From: Aequorivita vitellina
GTDB lineage: Bacteria; Bacteroidota; Bacteroidia; Flavobacteriales; Flavobacteriaceae
Direction: 5' to 3'
Assembly: GCF_022008365.1 (NCBI RefSeq)
Contig: NZ_JAIRBA010000033.1
Location: 1 to 39,967, forward strand
DNA length: 39,967 bases
Both the position numbers and the translations under genes were made by a program. This document shows, piece after piece, positions 15,049 to 23,102 of the stretch; position 1 is the stretch's first letter, and every line of letters starts with the position of its first letter. The notes beneath the pieces were generated by a model. It saw only the letters and a program-made list of their open reading frames with translations, did not search any database and was not told the origin of the DNA.

Positions 15049-17280
15049 CTAAAACCGATACCCCAGCGCAACATACCACTCGCTGCTATCCAATTCGGGC
15101 GAATAGGAATATTTAAGTTCCATTGGCCCCAAAATTGTTTCTAACCCGTAGCCCAAAGAATAGCCCGAATAATCTACACCATCTATCCACTCTCCATTTT
15201 CAAAAAGGTCGTTACCAACGTTGGCAATATTTGCTGAAATATTGATGTGGTTTTTTCTGAAAATTTCATAATCAAGGGTAAGGGTAGATTTAAGATAAGT
15301 ATTTCCACGGAGCGAAATAGCTTCATAGCCCATAAAAGGCACAATGTTATTCATCTCTTTAAAACCGTACCCGCCCAAAGCAAAATCTAAGGTAGTAGTT
15401 TCGGGGCCGCCTAATTTAAAACCGCCTTCACTTGTAAAATGGGCTGAAAAATTTGGAAAAAATGTATGTGCATATCCAAATTTTGCTTTTGCTAACGAAA
15501 ATGGCTGAAAGTCTTTATTGCGTCCGTGTGCGAAAAGATACCAATGAAAATCGCCCAAAAAATACGCTCCAGATTTTGGGAAGAAACTATTGTCGTAAGT
15601 ATCGTATTCCAAGAAACCGTACGCACTGTAATAATTGGTGCTTTCAAAAACGGTGCGCGGCAAATTCTGATCATCGGTTCCTATGGTTTCAGAAAGATAT
15701 CTTAGATATTTATGCTCTCCTCCCAAGCCGAAAGCAAAAGTTCGGCGAAAGAGCGTTTCAAAATATAACTGATTGGTGAAATCGCTGTATTTAATAGAAA
15801 TTTTATTAATGGGTAATGACAGGTCTGCGTTTAAATCTGCATCAATAAAATCGAGTGGAACATCGGCTTCAAAAAAATGATATTTTGAATTAAAGCCTAC
15901 ACTCCAATAAAAACCCTTATCTACATAGTATTCAAAATTGTAGCGCAGATTATCGCCGGCTATCAAATCTAATGAAGCAATATCGTTATTTGTTAACAGG
16001 CGTTTGCGGGTAATATTTACTAAGGCACCTGTACGAAACAAATCGTCATAATGCGCCGCAAAACGAAGCATCATTGACGAGCTACTCTCCCGCAATTGCA
16101 ACAACAGTGTACTTTGGTTGTTATCATCTTCAAAAAATCGATAATTAATATCCTGAAAATTTCCGGTAGCGGAAAGATTGTTGATGCCTTCACTAAAGTC
16201 TTTATAGCTAACCTTATCTGGGGTGCGAAGCTTCAATTTCCCCAACACATAACTTCGGCTGTATTTTTCGTTGCCTTCAATGCGCACCTCTTTTATATAA
16301 ATGGTGTCGCGGTTTTCAAACTTAATTTCTTTCTTTTCAAAAGGTCTTTGTTGCGAAGCGACGCTGTCAAGCTGTTGCTTGTACAAGGCTGCAGCGGTTA
16401 CCCCAGCCTCCACAATTTTTTTACCTTCATTGAATGAAACTACTGAAAAATCCTTAATATTTGGGTGAATATAAACGTCGGTGTTTTTTCGTTTTTCTAT
16501 CATATCATTGATAGTACGGTAGTTGTTTATCTGCACCAAAACCTCGAAGGCCGATTTTAAATTATCGCGGGTTTTAAGACTGTCCTGCACGTCAACACCA
16601 ATAATTATATCCATTCCCTTGGCGCGCACCTCGTTTAACGGATAGTTGTTTACCACACCCCCGTCTATAAGCACTTTGTCGTCAATAATCACCGGACTAA
16701 AAAGTGATGGCAACGCCCCGCTGGCAATAACGGCACGTGGAAGATAACCGCGATCTAAAATTACTTCTTTCCCCGTTTCAACATTTGTGGCAACGCAGAA
16801 AAAAGGAATAGGCAGCTCACTAAAATCTGAAATATTACTTACGTGACTCGTTAATTTTGAAAGCAGATTATACACATTTTGCCCTTTTGAAAGGCCCGAC
16901 GGAAATCCAATTTTAAATTTGTCGAACGGAAGCGTTAACGCGTATTTTTCCGACTCCTTTTTTTCGTAAAATGTTTTTGAACTTCGCGGAATATCGTCCT
17001 GTATTAAAGTGCTGAAGTTAGTCTCTTTAAAAATACTATCTAGCTGTTTAGCCGAATATCCCGACGCATACAACGCGCCTATAATAGCCCCCATACTGGT
17101 TCCGCCAATATAATCTATACGCACCCCTGCTTCTTCAATTACCTTTAACGCTCCAATATGCGCCAAGCCTTTTGCCCCGCCACCACTCAAAACAAGACCC
17201 ACCTTTAAATCCTCGTCCTTTCCTTGTGAAAACGACAAAGCCGTAATAAATAAAAACGCTATCATTAAAAATTGCTTCAT
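15049..17280 (-). CDS. Patatin-like phospholipase fused to POTRA and outer-membrane barrel (PlpD/type Vd-like)
   Basis: A 743-residue protein with a signal peptide (MKQFLMIAFLFITALSFS) and three parts. Residues ~25-215 form a patatin lipase domain with oxyanion loop SGGGAKG (from ~32), nucleophile S62 in GGTSMG and catalytic D206 in IDGGVV. A POTRA-like segment follows (~325-395, YIKEVRIEGNEKYSRSYVL). Residues ~410-743 are an Omp85-like beta-barrel ending VALGYRF with terminal Phe. This matches type Vd autotransporters, which place a phospholipase on the cell surface; flavobacterial homologues keep the same order. The catalytic residues are intact. The 180 bp upstream up to uvrC contain four hairpin-like repeats (17313-17436), so its promoter must lie within or beside them. 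Confidence 0.92.
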   Translation of the reverse strand: MKQFLMIAFLFITALSFSQGKDEDLKVGLVLSGGGAKGLAHIGALKVIEEAGVRIDYIGGTSMGAIIGALYASGYSAKQLDSIFKETNFSTLIQDDIPRSSKTFYEKKESEKYALTLPFDKFKIGFPSGLSKGQNVYNLLSKLTSHVSNISDFSELPIPFFCVATNVETGKEVILDRGYLPRAVIASGALPSLFSPVIIDDKVLIDGGVVNNYPLNEVRAKGMDIIIGVDVQDSLKTRDNLKSAFEVLVQINNYRTINDMIEKRKNTDVYIHPNIKDFSVVSFNEGKKIVEAGVTAAALYKQQLDSVASQQRPFEKKEIKFENRDTIYIKEVRIEGNEKYSRSYVLGKLKLRTPDKVSYKDFSEGINNLSATGNFQDINYRFFEDDNNQSTLLLQLRESSSSMMLRFAAHYDDLFRTGALVNITRKRLLTNNDIASLDLIAGDNLRYNFEYYVDKGFYWSVGFNSKYHFFEADVPLDFIDADLNADLSLPINKISIKYSDFTNQLYFETLFRRTFAFGLGGEHKYLRYLSETIGTDDQNLPRTVFESTNYYSAYGFLEYDTYDNSFFPKSGAYFLGDFHWYLFAHGRNKDFQPFSLAKAKFGYAHTFFPNFSAHFTSEGGFKLGGPETTTLDFALGGYGFKEMNNIVPFMGYEAISLRGNTYLKSTLTLDYEIFRKNHINISANIANVGNDLFENGEWIDGVDYSGYSLGYGLETILGPMELKYSYSPELDSSEWYVALGYRF

Positions 17281-17312
17281 AGCTGGATTGTTCGTTATTT
17301 TTTTATTTATAC

Positions 17313-17436
17313 TGTCAGTTCGAGCGCAGCCGAGAACCTTTTCCTATGTCAGTTCGAGCGCAGTCGAGAACCTTTCCTTCTGTCCGTTCGAGCGCAGTCG
17401 AGAACTCCTTTGTCAGTTCGAGCGCAGTCGAGAATT
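17313..17436. repeat. Four copies of a GTTCGAGCGCAGTCGAGAAC-type repeat
   Basis: Copies begin at 17313, 17347, 17381 and 17411 (spacing 34, 34 and 30 bp). Each is about 26 bp around TTCGAGCGCAGTCGAGAA, with one C/T variant in copy 1 and small changes in copies 3 and 4. The unit is an imperfect palindrome (GTT/AAC outside, CGA/TCG inside). It differs from the REP-like hairpin near the RAYT. The position, between uvrC and the patatin gene, is purely intergenic. It resembles dispersed repeats of flavobacterial genomes as I remember them; its function is unknown. Confidence 0.85.
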
Positions 17437-17460
17437 CTTTCATTTAAAACCTATCATCAA

Positions 17461-19254
17461 CTACTCATCATTAAAATGTGCCGATATTTTCTTAGCCCGA
17501 CTCGCACCAACTACCTTCGAAAGTTCATCAAAGCTGGCAGCTTTTATTCGTTTTTTACTCTTAAAATGTTTTAGCAACTCTACTACCGTCTTTTCACCAA
17601 TTCCGGGAATGGTTTCCAGCTCAGTATTCAGCGCCTGCTTGCTACGTTTGCTTCGGTGAAATGTAATACCAAAACGGTGCGCTTCGTTGCGCAATTGCTG
17701 AATAATCTTTAAAGTTTCACTTTTCTTATCTAAATACAACGGAATGGGGTCATCGGGGTAAAACAATTCTTCCAATCGCTTTGCAATACCAATTATTGCA
17801 ATTTTTCCGCGCAGCCCCAACTTGTCTAAACTTTTTAAAGAAGAAGACAATTGCCCCTTCCCTCCATCTATGATGATAAGTTGCGGCAAGGGTTGCTCTT
17901 CTTCTAACAATCTTTTATAACGGCGGTAAACCACTTCTTCCATCGAAGCAAAGTCATCGGGGCCTTCAACAGTTTTTATATTGAATTTGCGATAGTCTTT
18001 TTTACTCGGCTTGCCATTTTTAAAAACCACACAGGCCGCAACGGGGTTTGTTCCTTGAATATTACTATTGTCAAAACACTCAATGTGTCGCGGTTCTTCA
18101 CTTAGCCGTAAGTCCTTTTTCATTTGCGCCATAATGCGCTTTTCATGACGGTCGGGGTCAACAATTTTGGCTTGCTTAAACCTTTCCATACGGTAATATT
18201 TTGCATTTCTTTCAGAAAGTTCAAGAATAGCTTTTTTGTCGCCCAGCTTAGGTACATGCACTTTTATCCCTTCGCCCAATTCTACCTTAAAAGGTACGTA
18301 TATTTCCTTTGATTGTGAATTAAACCGTTGCCTGATTTCAATAATGGCGAGCTGCAATAATTCTTCATCGGTTTCGTCCAATTTCTTTTTAATTTCCAGC
18401 GTGTGCGAACGAATAATCGCGCCGTGGGAAAGCTGCAGAAAATTCACATAACCATAACTTTCGTCAGAAATTACAGAGAAAACATCTACATTATTAATCT
18501 TAGGATTTACAACGGTGCTTTTGCTTTGGTAGTTTTCCAGAATATCAACCTTTTCCTTTACGCGCTGCGCCTCCTCAAATTTTAAATCGGCAGCCAAAGT
18601 TTTCATCTGCTTTTTAAATCTGTGCAGCGAGTCTTTAAAATTCCCCTTCACAATATTGCGGATGGCTTCAATGTTTTCGTTGTAATCCGCTTCAGATTGC
18701 AGCCCCTCACAGGGGCCCAAGCAATTCCCCAAGTGATATTCCAAACACACCTTATATTTCCCTGCCCTAATTTTTTCTTCAGAAAGGTCGTAATTGCAGG
18801 TGCGCAACGGATACAACCCTTTAATCAAATCCAGGAGCGTGTGTACGGTTTTCATACTTGTGTATGGCCCAAAATATTCGCTGCCGTCTTTTATCATCCG
18901 GCGGGTTGGAAAAACTCTTGGAAATCGTTCATTTTTTATACAAATCCACGGATAACTTTTATCGTCTTTCAGCAGAACATTGTAGCGTGGCTGGTATTTT
19001 TTTATCAAATTGTTTTCCAGCAAAAGTGCATCGGTTTCGGTCTTTACAACGATGTGCTTAATAGTCGCAATCTTCTTCACCAAAAGCCGCGTGCGGTTGT
19101 TGTCAAAATTTTTAGTGAAATAGGACGAAACGCGTTTTTTTAGGTTTTTTGCCTTGCCCACATACAGCAGCTTCCCGTCTTTATCGTAATATTGATAAAC
19201 GCCGGGCGAATTGGGAAGGGTTGCAATTTGAAGTGTTACCGAAGCTTGGGCCAT
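17461..19254 (-). CDS. uvrC: UvrABC excinuclease subunit C
   Basis: A 597-residue DNA repair nuclease that makes both incisions at lesions marked by UvrA/UvrB. Domains in order: GIY-YIG nuclease (~13-90, PGVYQYYDKDGKLLYVGKAK), cysteine-containing region (~150-175, LRTCNYDLSEEKI, VCLEYHLGNCLGPC), UvrB-binding UVR motif (~210-235, LKFEEAQRVKEKVDILE), RNase H-like nuclease (~375-535, IECFDNSNIQGTNPVAACV and LIIIDGGKGQL) and a C-terminal helix-hairpin-helix pair (~545-590, TIPGIGEKTVVELLKHF, VVGASRAKKI). Length is normal and no lesions are seen. A promoter just ahead of the ATG (19260-19291) predicts an almost leaderless transcript. Confidence 0.97.
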   Translation of the reverse strand: MAQASVTLQIATLPNSPGVYQYYDKDGKLLYVGKAKNLKKRVSSYFTKNFDNNRTRLLVKKIATIKHIVVKTETDALLLENNLIKKYQPRYNVLLKDDKSYPWICIKNERFPRVFPTRRMIKDGSEYFGPYTSMKTVHTLLDLIKGLYPLRTCNYDLSEEKIRAGKYKVCLEYHLGNCLGPCEGLQSEADYNENIEAIRNIVKGNFKDSLHRFKKQMKTLAADLKFEEAQRVKEKVDILENYQSKSTVVNPKINNVDVFSVISDESYGYVNFLQLSHGAIIRSHTLEIKKKLDETDEELLQLAIIEIRQRFNSQSKEIYVPFKVELGEGIKVHVPKLGDKKAILELSERNAKYYRMERFKQAKIVDPDRHEKRIMAQMKKDLRLSEEPRHIECFDNSNIQGTNPVAACVVFKNGKPSKKDYRKFNIKTVEGPDDFASMEEVVYRRYKRLLEEEQPLPQLIIIDGGKGQLSSSLKSLDKLGLRGKIAIIGIAKRLEELFYPDDPIPLYLDKKSETLKIIQQLRNEAHRFGITFHRSKRSKQALNTELETIPGIGEKTVVELLKHFKSKKRIKAASFDELSKVVGASRAKKISAHFNDE

Positions 19255-19259
19255 AGGTT

Positions 19260-19291
19260 CAAAGATAGTGGATTGTAGGTTTTAAGCGCAA
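19260..19291 (-). promoter_or_regulatory. Promoter of uvrC, near-leaderless
   Basis: Minus strand TTG (19291-19289), 21-nt spacer, TATCTTTG (19267-19260), an exact -7 match. Only five bases separate the -7 box from the ATG at 19254, so transcription would begin at or within a few bases of the start codon. Confidence 0.6.
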
Positions 19292-19374
19292 TGAATTTGA
19301 AGGGTAAAATGTTAAATGACAATTAAGATTTAGAATTCTAAAGAACGTGCTTTTATTGAATATTTTTTTGAAAG

Positions 19375-19406
19375 TTTGGACATTGAGGCTTTATGCTTTA
19401 TTTTTA
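19375..19406 (+). promoter_or_regulatory. Promoter of the first LRR/T9SS gene
   Basis: TTTG (19375-19378), 20-nt spacer, TATTTTTA (19399-19406; one mismatch to TAnnTTTG). A start near 19411 would give a leader of about 39 nt. Confidence 0.5.
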
Positions 19407-19449
19407 AGATATTTCAAAATTGGTCAATGACAAGTAAAATAAACTTATT

Positions 19450-20532
19450 ATGAAAAAGATATTGATTCTTGCTGCTTTTGTACACACCATTTTCTGTACG
19501 GCACAATATACGGCAATACCAGATCCCAATTTTGAGGATTTTCTGGAACAAAATGGCATGGGTGACGGCATTCCCAATAACGGTTTGGTGCTGACTGCCA
19601 ATATAGAGAACGTTACTACACTTTCCGCAAGCGGGAAGGGCATACAAGACCTGACTGGGATTGAAGATTTTACCGCTGTTGAACTTATAGGATGTGCCAA
19701 CAATAACCTTCCATTTTTGGATGTCTCACAGAATATGAATTTATGGGCTCTTAATTGCCAATCCAGCAATGTTGTGGAATTGCATCTACCCCCAACAGCG
19801 ACACTGGAAATTTTAAATTGCCCCGAAAATTTTTTGACAGCGCTCGATATTAGCCAAAACCCCGGTTTGGAGCAATTGTATTGTGATATTAACGATATAG
19901 GGAGTTTGGACCTTACAAACAATCCGGTCATTGATTTAGTTATAGCCACCTATAATAATATATCAGGAGTTTTGGATACCTCCCAAAATCCATTGCTCAC
20001 CTCAATTTCCGTGAGCCATAATAACATATCGAATATTGATTTAACCCAAAACCTAATACTTTTGGGCTTTGACGCAACTAATAACCCACTCGAAAGTCTC
20101 GATGTAAGAAACGGCAATAACGAGAATATTGCAACCTTTAATGTTTACGAAACCTCTGATTATTTGGAATGCATCCTCGTGGACGACGCCAGCGCCAGCT
20201 ATCTGGACGATTGGCTAAAGGACCCGGGGACCACCTTTGTAAACAACCAGGCAGAGTGCGATGCCCTGGGGGTGGCAGATGCAACACTGCAAGATTTTAC
20301 GATGTATCCCAATCCGGCAACCAGCGAGGTTATCTTAAATCTCCCCAACCACGGGTTTGATGGGCTGGTCGTTACCGTGACCAATAACTTGGGGCAGGTT
20401 TTGGAAAGCAAAGAACCATTGAGAAACAAAACGTTTATAAAACTTGATGTTTCAGGCTATACTGCGGGAGTCTATTTTGTAACCCTAAAAGCCGGCAATG
20501 ATGTTACTACCAAAAAGTTGGTGGTGCGGTAA
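19450..20532 (+). CDS. Leucine-rich-repeat protein with T9SS type A sorting domain (paralogue 1)
   Basis: A 360-residue secreted protein: signal peptide (MKKILILAAFVHTIFCTA), short N-terminal motif YTAIPDPNFEDFLEQNGMGD, then ~21-residue leucine-rich repeats (~55-235; for example LDISQNPGLEQLYCDINDI). A cap segment CILVDDASASYLDDWL...CDALG follows (~237-275), then a T9SS type A sorting domain (~285-360, FTMYPNPATSEVILNLP ... GVYFVTLKAGNDVTTKKLVV). Cargo with this tail is exported by the type IX system and attached to or released from the cell surface. LRRs suggest protein or glycan binding. The last ~360 bp are almost identical to those of the paralogue at 20866-21945, while the LRR part has diverged. 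It has its own promoter and terminator. Confidence 0.9.
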   Translation: MKKILILAAFVHTIFCTAQYTAIPDPNFEDFLEQNGMGDGIPNNGLVLTANIENVTTLSASGKGIQDLTGIEDFTAVELIGCANNNLPFLDVSQNMNLWALNCQSSNVVELHLPPTATLEILNCPENFLTALDISQNPGLEQLYCDINDIGSLDLTNNPVIDLVIATYNNISGVLDTSQNPLLTSISVSHNNISNIDLTQNLILLGFDATNNPLESLDVRNGNNENIATFNVYETSDYLECILVDDASASYLDDWLKDPGTTFVNNQAECDALGVADATLQDFTMYPNPATSEVILNLPNHGFDGLVVTVTNNLGQVLESKEPLRNKTFIKLDVSGYTAGVYFVTLKAGNDVTTKKLVVR

Positions 20533-20553
20533 GATTGTAAATTTAAATTAGTA

Positions 20554-20578
20554 AAAGGAGCTATAACAGGCTCCCTTT
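20554..20578 (+). terminator. Terminator of LRR paralogue 1
   Basis: GGAGC (20557-20561) pairs with GCTCC (20570-20574), extended by AAA/TTT with one bulge, 20 bp after the stop. The following T-run is short. Confidence 0.6.
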
Positions 20579-20651
20579 AAAGTTGACGAAATTGGTTTTT
20601 TTAAAATTTTAACGTATATTTAACCATTATAAATTTTAAATGGCCCAAATC

Positions 20652-20854
20652 ATGAGAAAATTTACTTCTTCCTTTTGGCTTCTTTGATCTTTGTGATGAG
20701 CAATAAGGCCCACGCACAGATCCATTGCGAAATTGATACCTTGGCTTCCGCCAATAAGACCCTTGATACTTCAACTCTTGATGAGGGGCTATACTTCCTT
20801 CATTTTTATGAAAACGGCGAGCTTATCGTAAAACAATTGGTCATTGAACATTAA
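20652..20854 (+). pseudogene. Frameshifted remnant of a third T9SS-secreted protein
   Basis: The ATG at 20652 reads MRKFTSS and then runs into a stop. One base shift later, the frame from 20669 reads FLLASLIFVMSNKAHAQ, a classic signal peptide end, followed directly by IHCEIDTLASANKTLDTSTL and DEGLYFLHFYENGELIVKQL, ending VIEH* at 20854. The second part matches the end of a type A sorting domain (GxYFLHF-ENGE-IVKQLVIE). So a leader and a sorting tail are joined with essentially no cargo in between, plus a one-base frameshift: internal deletion followed by decay. It fills the gap between the two LRR paralogues, 11 bp before the second one starts. Confidence 0.65.
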
Positions 20855-20865
20855 AAAACCCAAAT

Positions 20866-21945
20866 ATGAAATATTTAATAATCATTGGCTGTTTTATTTG
20901 CGGCATATCCAGCTATTCCCAATACACGGCAATACCAGACCCCAATTTTGAAAATTACCTTGAGCAGAACGGCATGGGCGATGGAGTGCCGGGCAATGGA
21001 CAGGTGCTTACCGCAAACATAAATACGGTAACAGAATTGTTGGTAAATATCCAGAATATTAGCGATCTTACGGGCATTGAAGATTTTGTGGCCTTGGAAC
21101 TTTTAGGCTGTGCATTTAATCCATTGACCACATTAGACCTCAGCAATAACCATCAGCTTGTTGAGTTATACTGCACCTCTGGCAACATAGAGAGTTTGAA
21201 CATTACCCAATGCCCAAATTTAGAGATTTTGTATTGTGATGAAAATTTTTTAATGGAACTCGATATAAGCCAGAATCCCAATCTTGACGAACTAAGTTGC
21301 GAATGGAATCTTTTGACGGGTTTGGACACCACGCAAAACCCCAATCTTGGGTATTTGTTTTGTGAACATAACGAAATAGAAGGGTATTTTGACACATCCC
21401 AGAACCCTGAGTTGATCTATTTTACAGCACACGATAATAATATAACTGACTTGGATTTCACACAAAATCCTTTTTTAAATAGTTTTGGAGGATTTTCAAA
21501 TCCTTTAGAAAATGTGGACGTCCGCAATGGTAACAATGCTAATATGCAGACATTTAACGTCACAGATTCCAGCGGTCTAAAATGCATCCTCGTGGACGAC
21601 GCCAGCGCCAGCTATCTGGACGATTGGCTAAAAGACCCAGGGACCACCTTTGTAAACAACCAAGCAGAGTGCGATGCGCTGGGGGTGGCCGCCGCAACAC
21701 TGCAAGGTTTTACCATGTACCCCAACCCGGCAACCAGCGAGGTTATCTTAAACCTCCCCAACCAAGGGTTTGATGGGCTGGTCGTTACCGTAACCAATAA
21801 CTTAGGGCAGGTTTTGGAAAGCAAAGAACCATTGAGAAACAAAACGTTTATAAAACTTGATGTTTCGGGCTATACTGCGGGAGTCTATTTTGTAACCCTA
21901 AAAGCCGGCAATGATGTTACTACCAAAAAGTTGGTGGTGCATTAG
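20866..21945 (+). CDS. Leucine-rich-repeat protein with T9SS type A sorting domain (paralogue 2)
   Basis: A 359-residue secreted protein with the same plan as the gene at 19450: signal peptide (MKYLIIIGCFICGISSYS), YTAIPDPNFENYLEQNGMGD, leucine-rich repeats (~50-235, with LDISQNPNLDELSCEWNLL and similar units), the CILVDDASASYLDDWL cap and a T9SS type A tail (~285-359). From the cap onward (21583 on) it is nearly identical in DNA sequence to the first paralogue; upstream of that point only the protein pattern is shared. It probably arose by tandem duplication, with the 3' module kept alike by gene conversion or exchanged as a cassette. A terminator follows at 21968-21999. Confidence 0.9.
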   Translation: MKYLIIIGCFICGISSYSQYTAIPDPNFENYLEQNGMGDGVPGNGQVLTANINTVTELLVNIQNISDLTGIEDFVALELLGCAFNPLTTLDLSNNHQLVELYCTSGNIESLNITQCPNLEILYCDENFLMELDISQNPNLDELSCEWNLLTGLDTTQNPNLGYLFCEHNEIEGYFDTSQNPELIYFTAHDNNITDLDFTQNPFLNSFGGFSNPLENVDVRNGNNANMQTFNVTDSSGLKCILVDDASASYLDDWLKDPGTTFVNNQAECDALGVAAATLQGFTMYPNPATSEVILNLPNQGFDGLVVTVTNNLGQVLESKEPLRNKTFIKLDVSGYTAGVYFVTLKAGNDVTTKKLVVH

Positions 21946-21967
21946 GATTTTTTTTGTTTTAAAATTA

Positions 21968-21999
21968 GAAAAAGGGAGCTGTTGTGGCTGCCCTTTTTT
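21968..21999 (+). terminator. Terminator of LRR paralogue 2
   Basis: GGGAGC pairs with GCTGCCC (one bulged G) between A-tract and a six-T run at 21994-21999, about 25 bp after the stop codon. Confidence 0.75.
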
Positions 22000-22112
22000 G
22001 GTTTAAAAAAATCTGTGTAGCATTCCCAAAAATGTTAATACTGGATTAAAATTATTGGTGCATTTAAAACCCCTTCGGCTTTTTAATTAAATTGCAAGCA
22101 CAATAACCAATT

Positions 22113-22991
22113 ATGAACATTGCCATTCTTTCCCGAGGGGAAACATTATATTCCACCCAAAGTCTTTTAAAAGCTGGGGAAGCGCGCAACCACACTATGG
22201 AGGTTTTGGATCCTTCCTATTGCAACCTCGCCGTGGAAAACGGAAAAGCGGTACTCTATTTTCAAGATGAATTGGTAGACGACCTGCACGCGGTAATCCC
22301 TAGAATTGGTGCTTCAAATACTTATTTTGGTACAAATGTGGTCCGCCATTTTGAGGCAATGGGGGTTTTTAGTGTGGCTTCTTCAGTTGGAATTATTAAT
22401 AGCCGCGACAAATGGACTTGTTTTCAAATATTGGCAAAACATCAAATTCCCGTGCCACGCACAATGTATGCTTCGTTTTTTGAATTTGAAGAACAATTAA
22501 AAACCTTTAACGGCAAGCCCATTATCATCAAACTTTTGGAAGGCACACACGGCGAAGGCGTTATTCTTACTGAAAGTCCGCAGAATGCGATGGCCACGAT
22601 TGAAACTTTGAATGCCGCTGGCGTTAAATTTATACTTCAGGAATATATTGAGGAAGCAAACGGCGCCGACGTACGCGCCATAGTGGTGGACGGCGTTGTG
22701 GTTGCAGCGATGAAACGCAAATGCAAGCTTGGTGATTTCCGCAGCAATCTGCATCGGGGCGGGACTTCGGAAATGATTTCGCTGTCTGCCGCAGAGGAAA
22801 AAATTGCAATAAAAGCAGCAAAAACGATGGGTCTCGGATTTTGTGGAGTAGATATTCTGCAATCAAAAAACGGGCCGTTGGTTTTGGAAATAAACAGCAC
22901 GCCAGGATTGGAAGGCATTGAAAATACTTCGGGAAAGAATATTTCAAAGAGCGTAATCGGTTTTATTGAACGAGCTATAAAGTTGCAGTAA
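22113..22991 (+). CDS. RimK-family ATP-grasp ligase (copy 1)
   Basis: A 292-residue cytosolic ATP-grasp enzyme of the RimK/LysX group, which adds amino acids (in E. coli, glutamates to ribosomal protein S6) by acyl-phosphate chemistry. Seen: AVIPRIGASNTYFGTNVVRHFE (N-terminal preATP-grasp), SRDKW, the ATP-binding [18 protein letters not shown] (~134-151), the hinge LQEYIEEANGADVRAIVVDG, the substrate loop [11 protein letters not shown], and the metal-binding LVLEINSTPGLEGIE (~260-274). It is the first of four consecutive genes, 111 bp ahead of the RimB-like protease. It is about as long as the second copy at 23525 and clearly paralogous, but the two have diverged throughout, so they may act on different targets. 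Which amino acid and which acceptor are used cannot be told. Confidence 0.9.
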   Translation: MNIAILSRGETLYSTQSLLKAGEARNHTMEVLDPSYCNLAVENGKAVLYFQDELVDDLHAVIPRIGASNTYFGTNVVRHFEAMGVFSVASSVGIINSRDKWTCFQILAKHQIPVPRTMYASFFEFEEQLKTFNGKPIIIKLLEGTHGEGVILTESPQNAMATIETLNAAGVKFILQEYIEEANGADVRAIVVDGVVVAAMKRKCKLGDFRSNLHRGGTSEMISLSAAEEKIAIKAAKTMGLGFCGVDILQSKNGPLVLEINSTPGLEGIENTSGKNISKSVIGFIERAIKLQ

Positions 22992-23029
22992 ATAGTTTCT
23001 GCTATTGGATATTAAAAACTCTATTCAGC

Positions 23030-23071
23030 TTCAATTTCGATTTCAATTTCGATTTCAATTTCGATTTCTAT
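23030..23071 (+). repeat. Seven tandem TTCNAT hexamers upstream of the rimB-like gene
   Basis: TTCAAT and TTCGAT alternate three times and are followed by TTCTAT, so the tract is also three perfect 12-bp units. It ends 31 bp before the TTG start at 23103 and lies in the only gap of this gene cluster, in the likely promoter or leader of the rimB-like gene. Copy-number change could alter spacing in steps of 6 or 12 bp. Confidence 0.85.
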
Positions 23072-23102
23072 TGTATACCTTGCAATAACAAAATTTAAAA
23101 CT

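Noticed and set aside
17313-17436. CRISPR-like spacing of repeated units
   Set aside because: Only four units, repeats are imperfect, the gaps between them are only 4-8 bp and there are no cas genes; a dispersed palindromic repeat explains it better.
18622-19143. Long 173-codon ORF antisense to uvrC
   Set aside because: It mirrors conserved uvrC codons, has no own promoter or family resemblance.
19404-19949. 181-codon minus-strand ORF over LRR paralogue 1
   Set aside because: It is antisense to the signal peptide and repeats of a clear T9SS protein, and similar shadows appear opposite the second paralogue.
22061-22090. Possible attenuator-like hairpin before the first rimK-like gene
   Set aside because: Only CC/GG plus AT pairs with mismatches; too weak to call.
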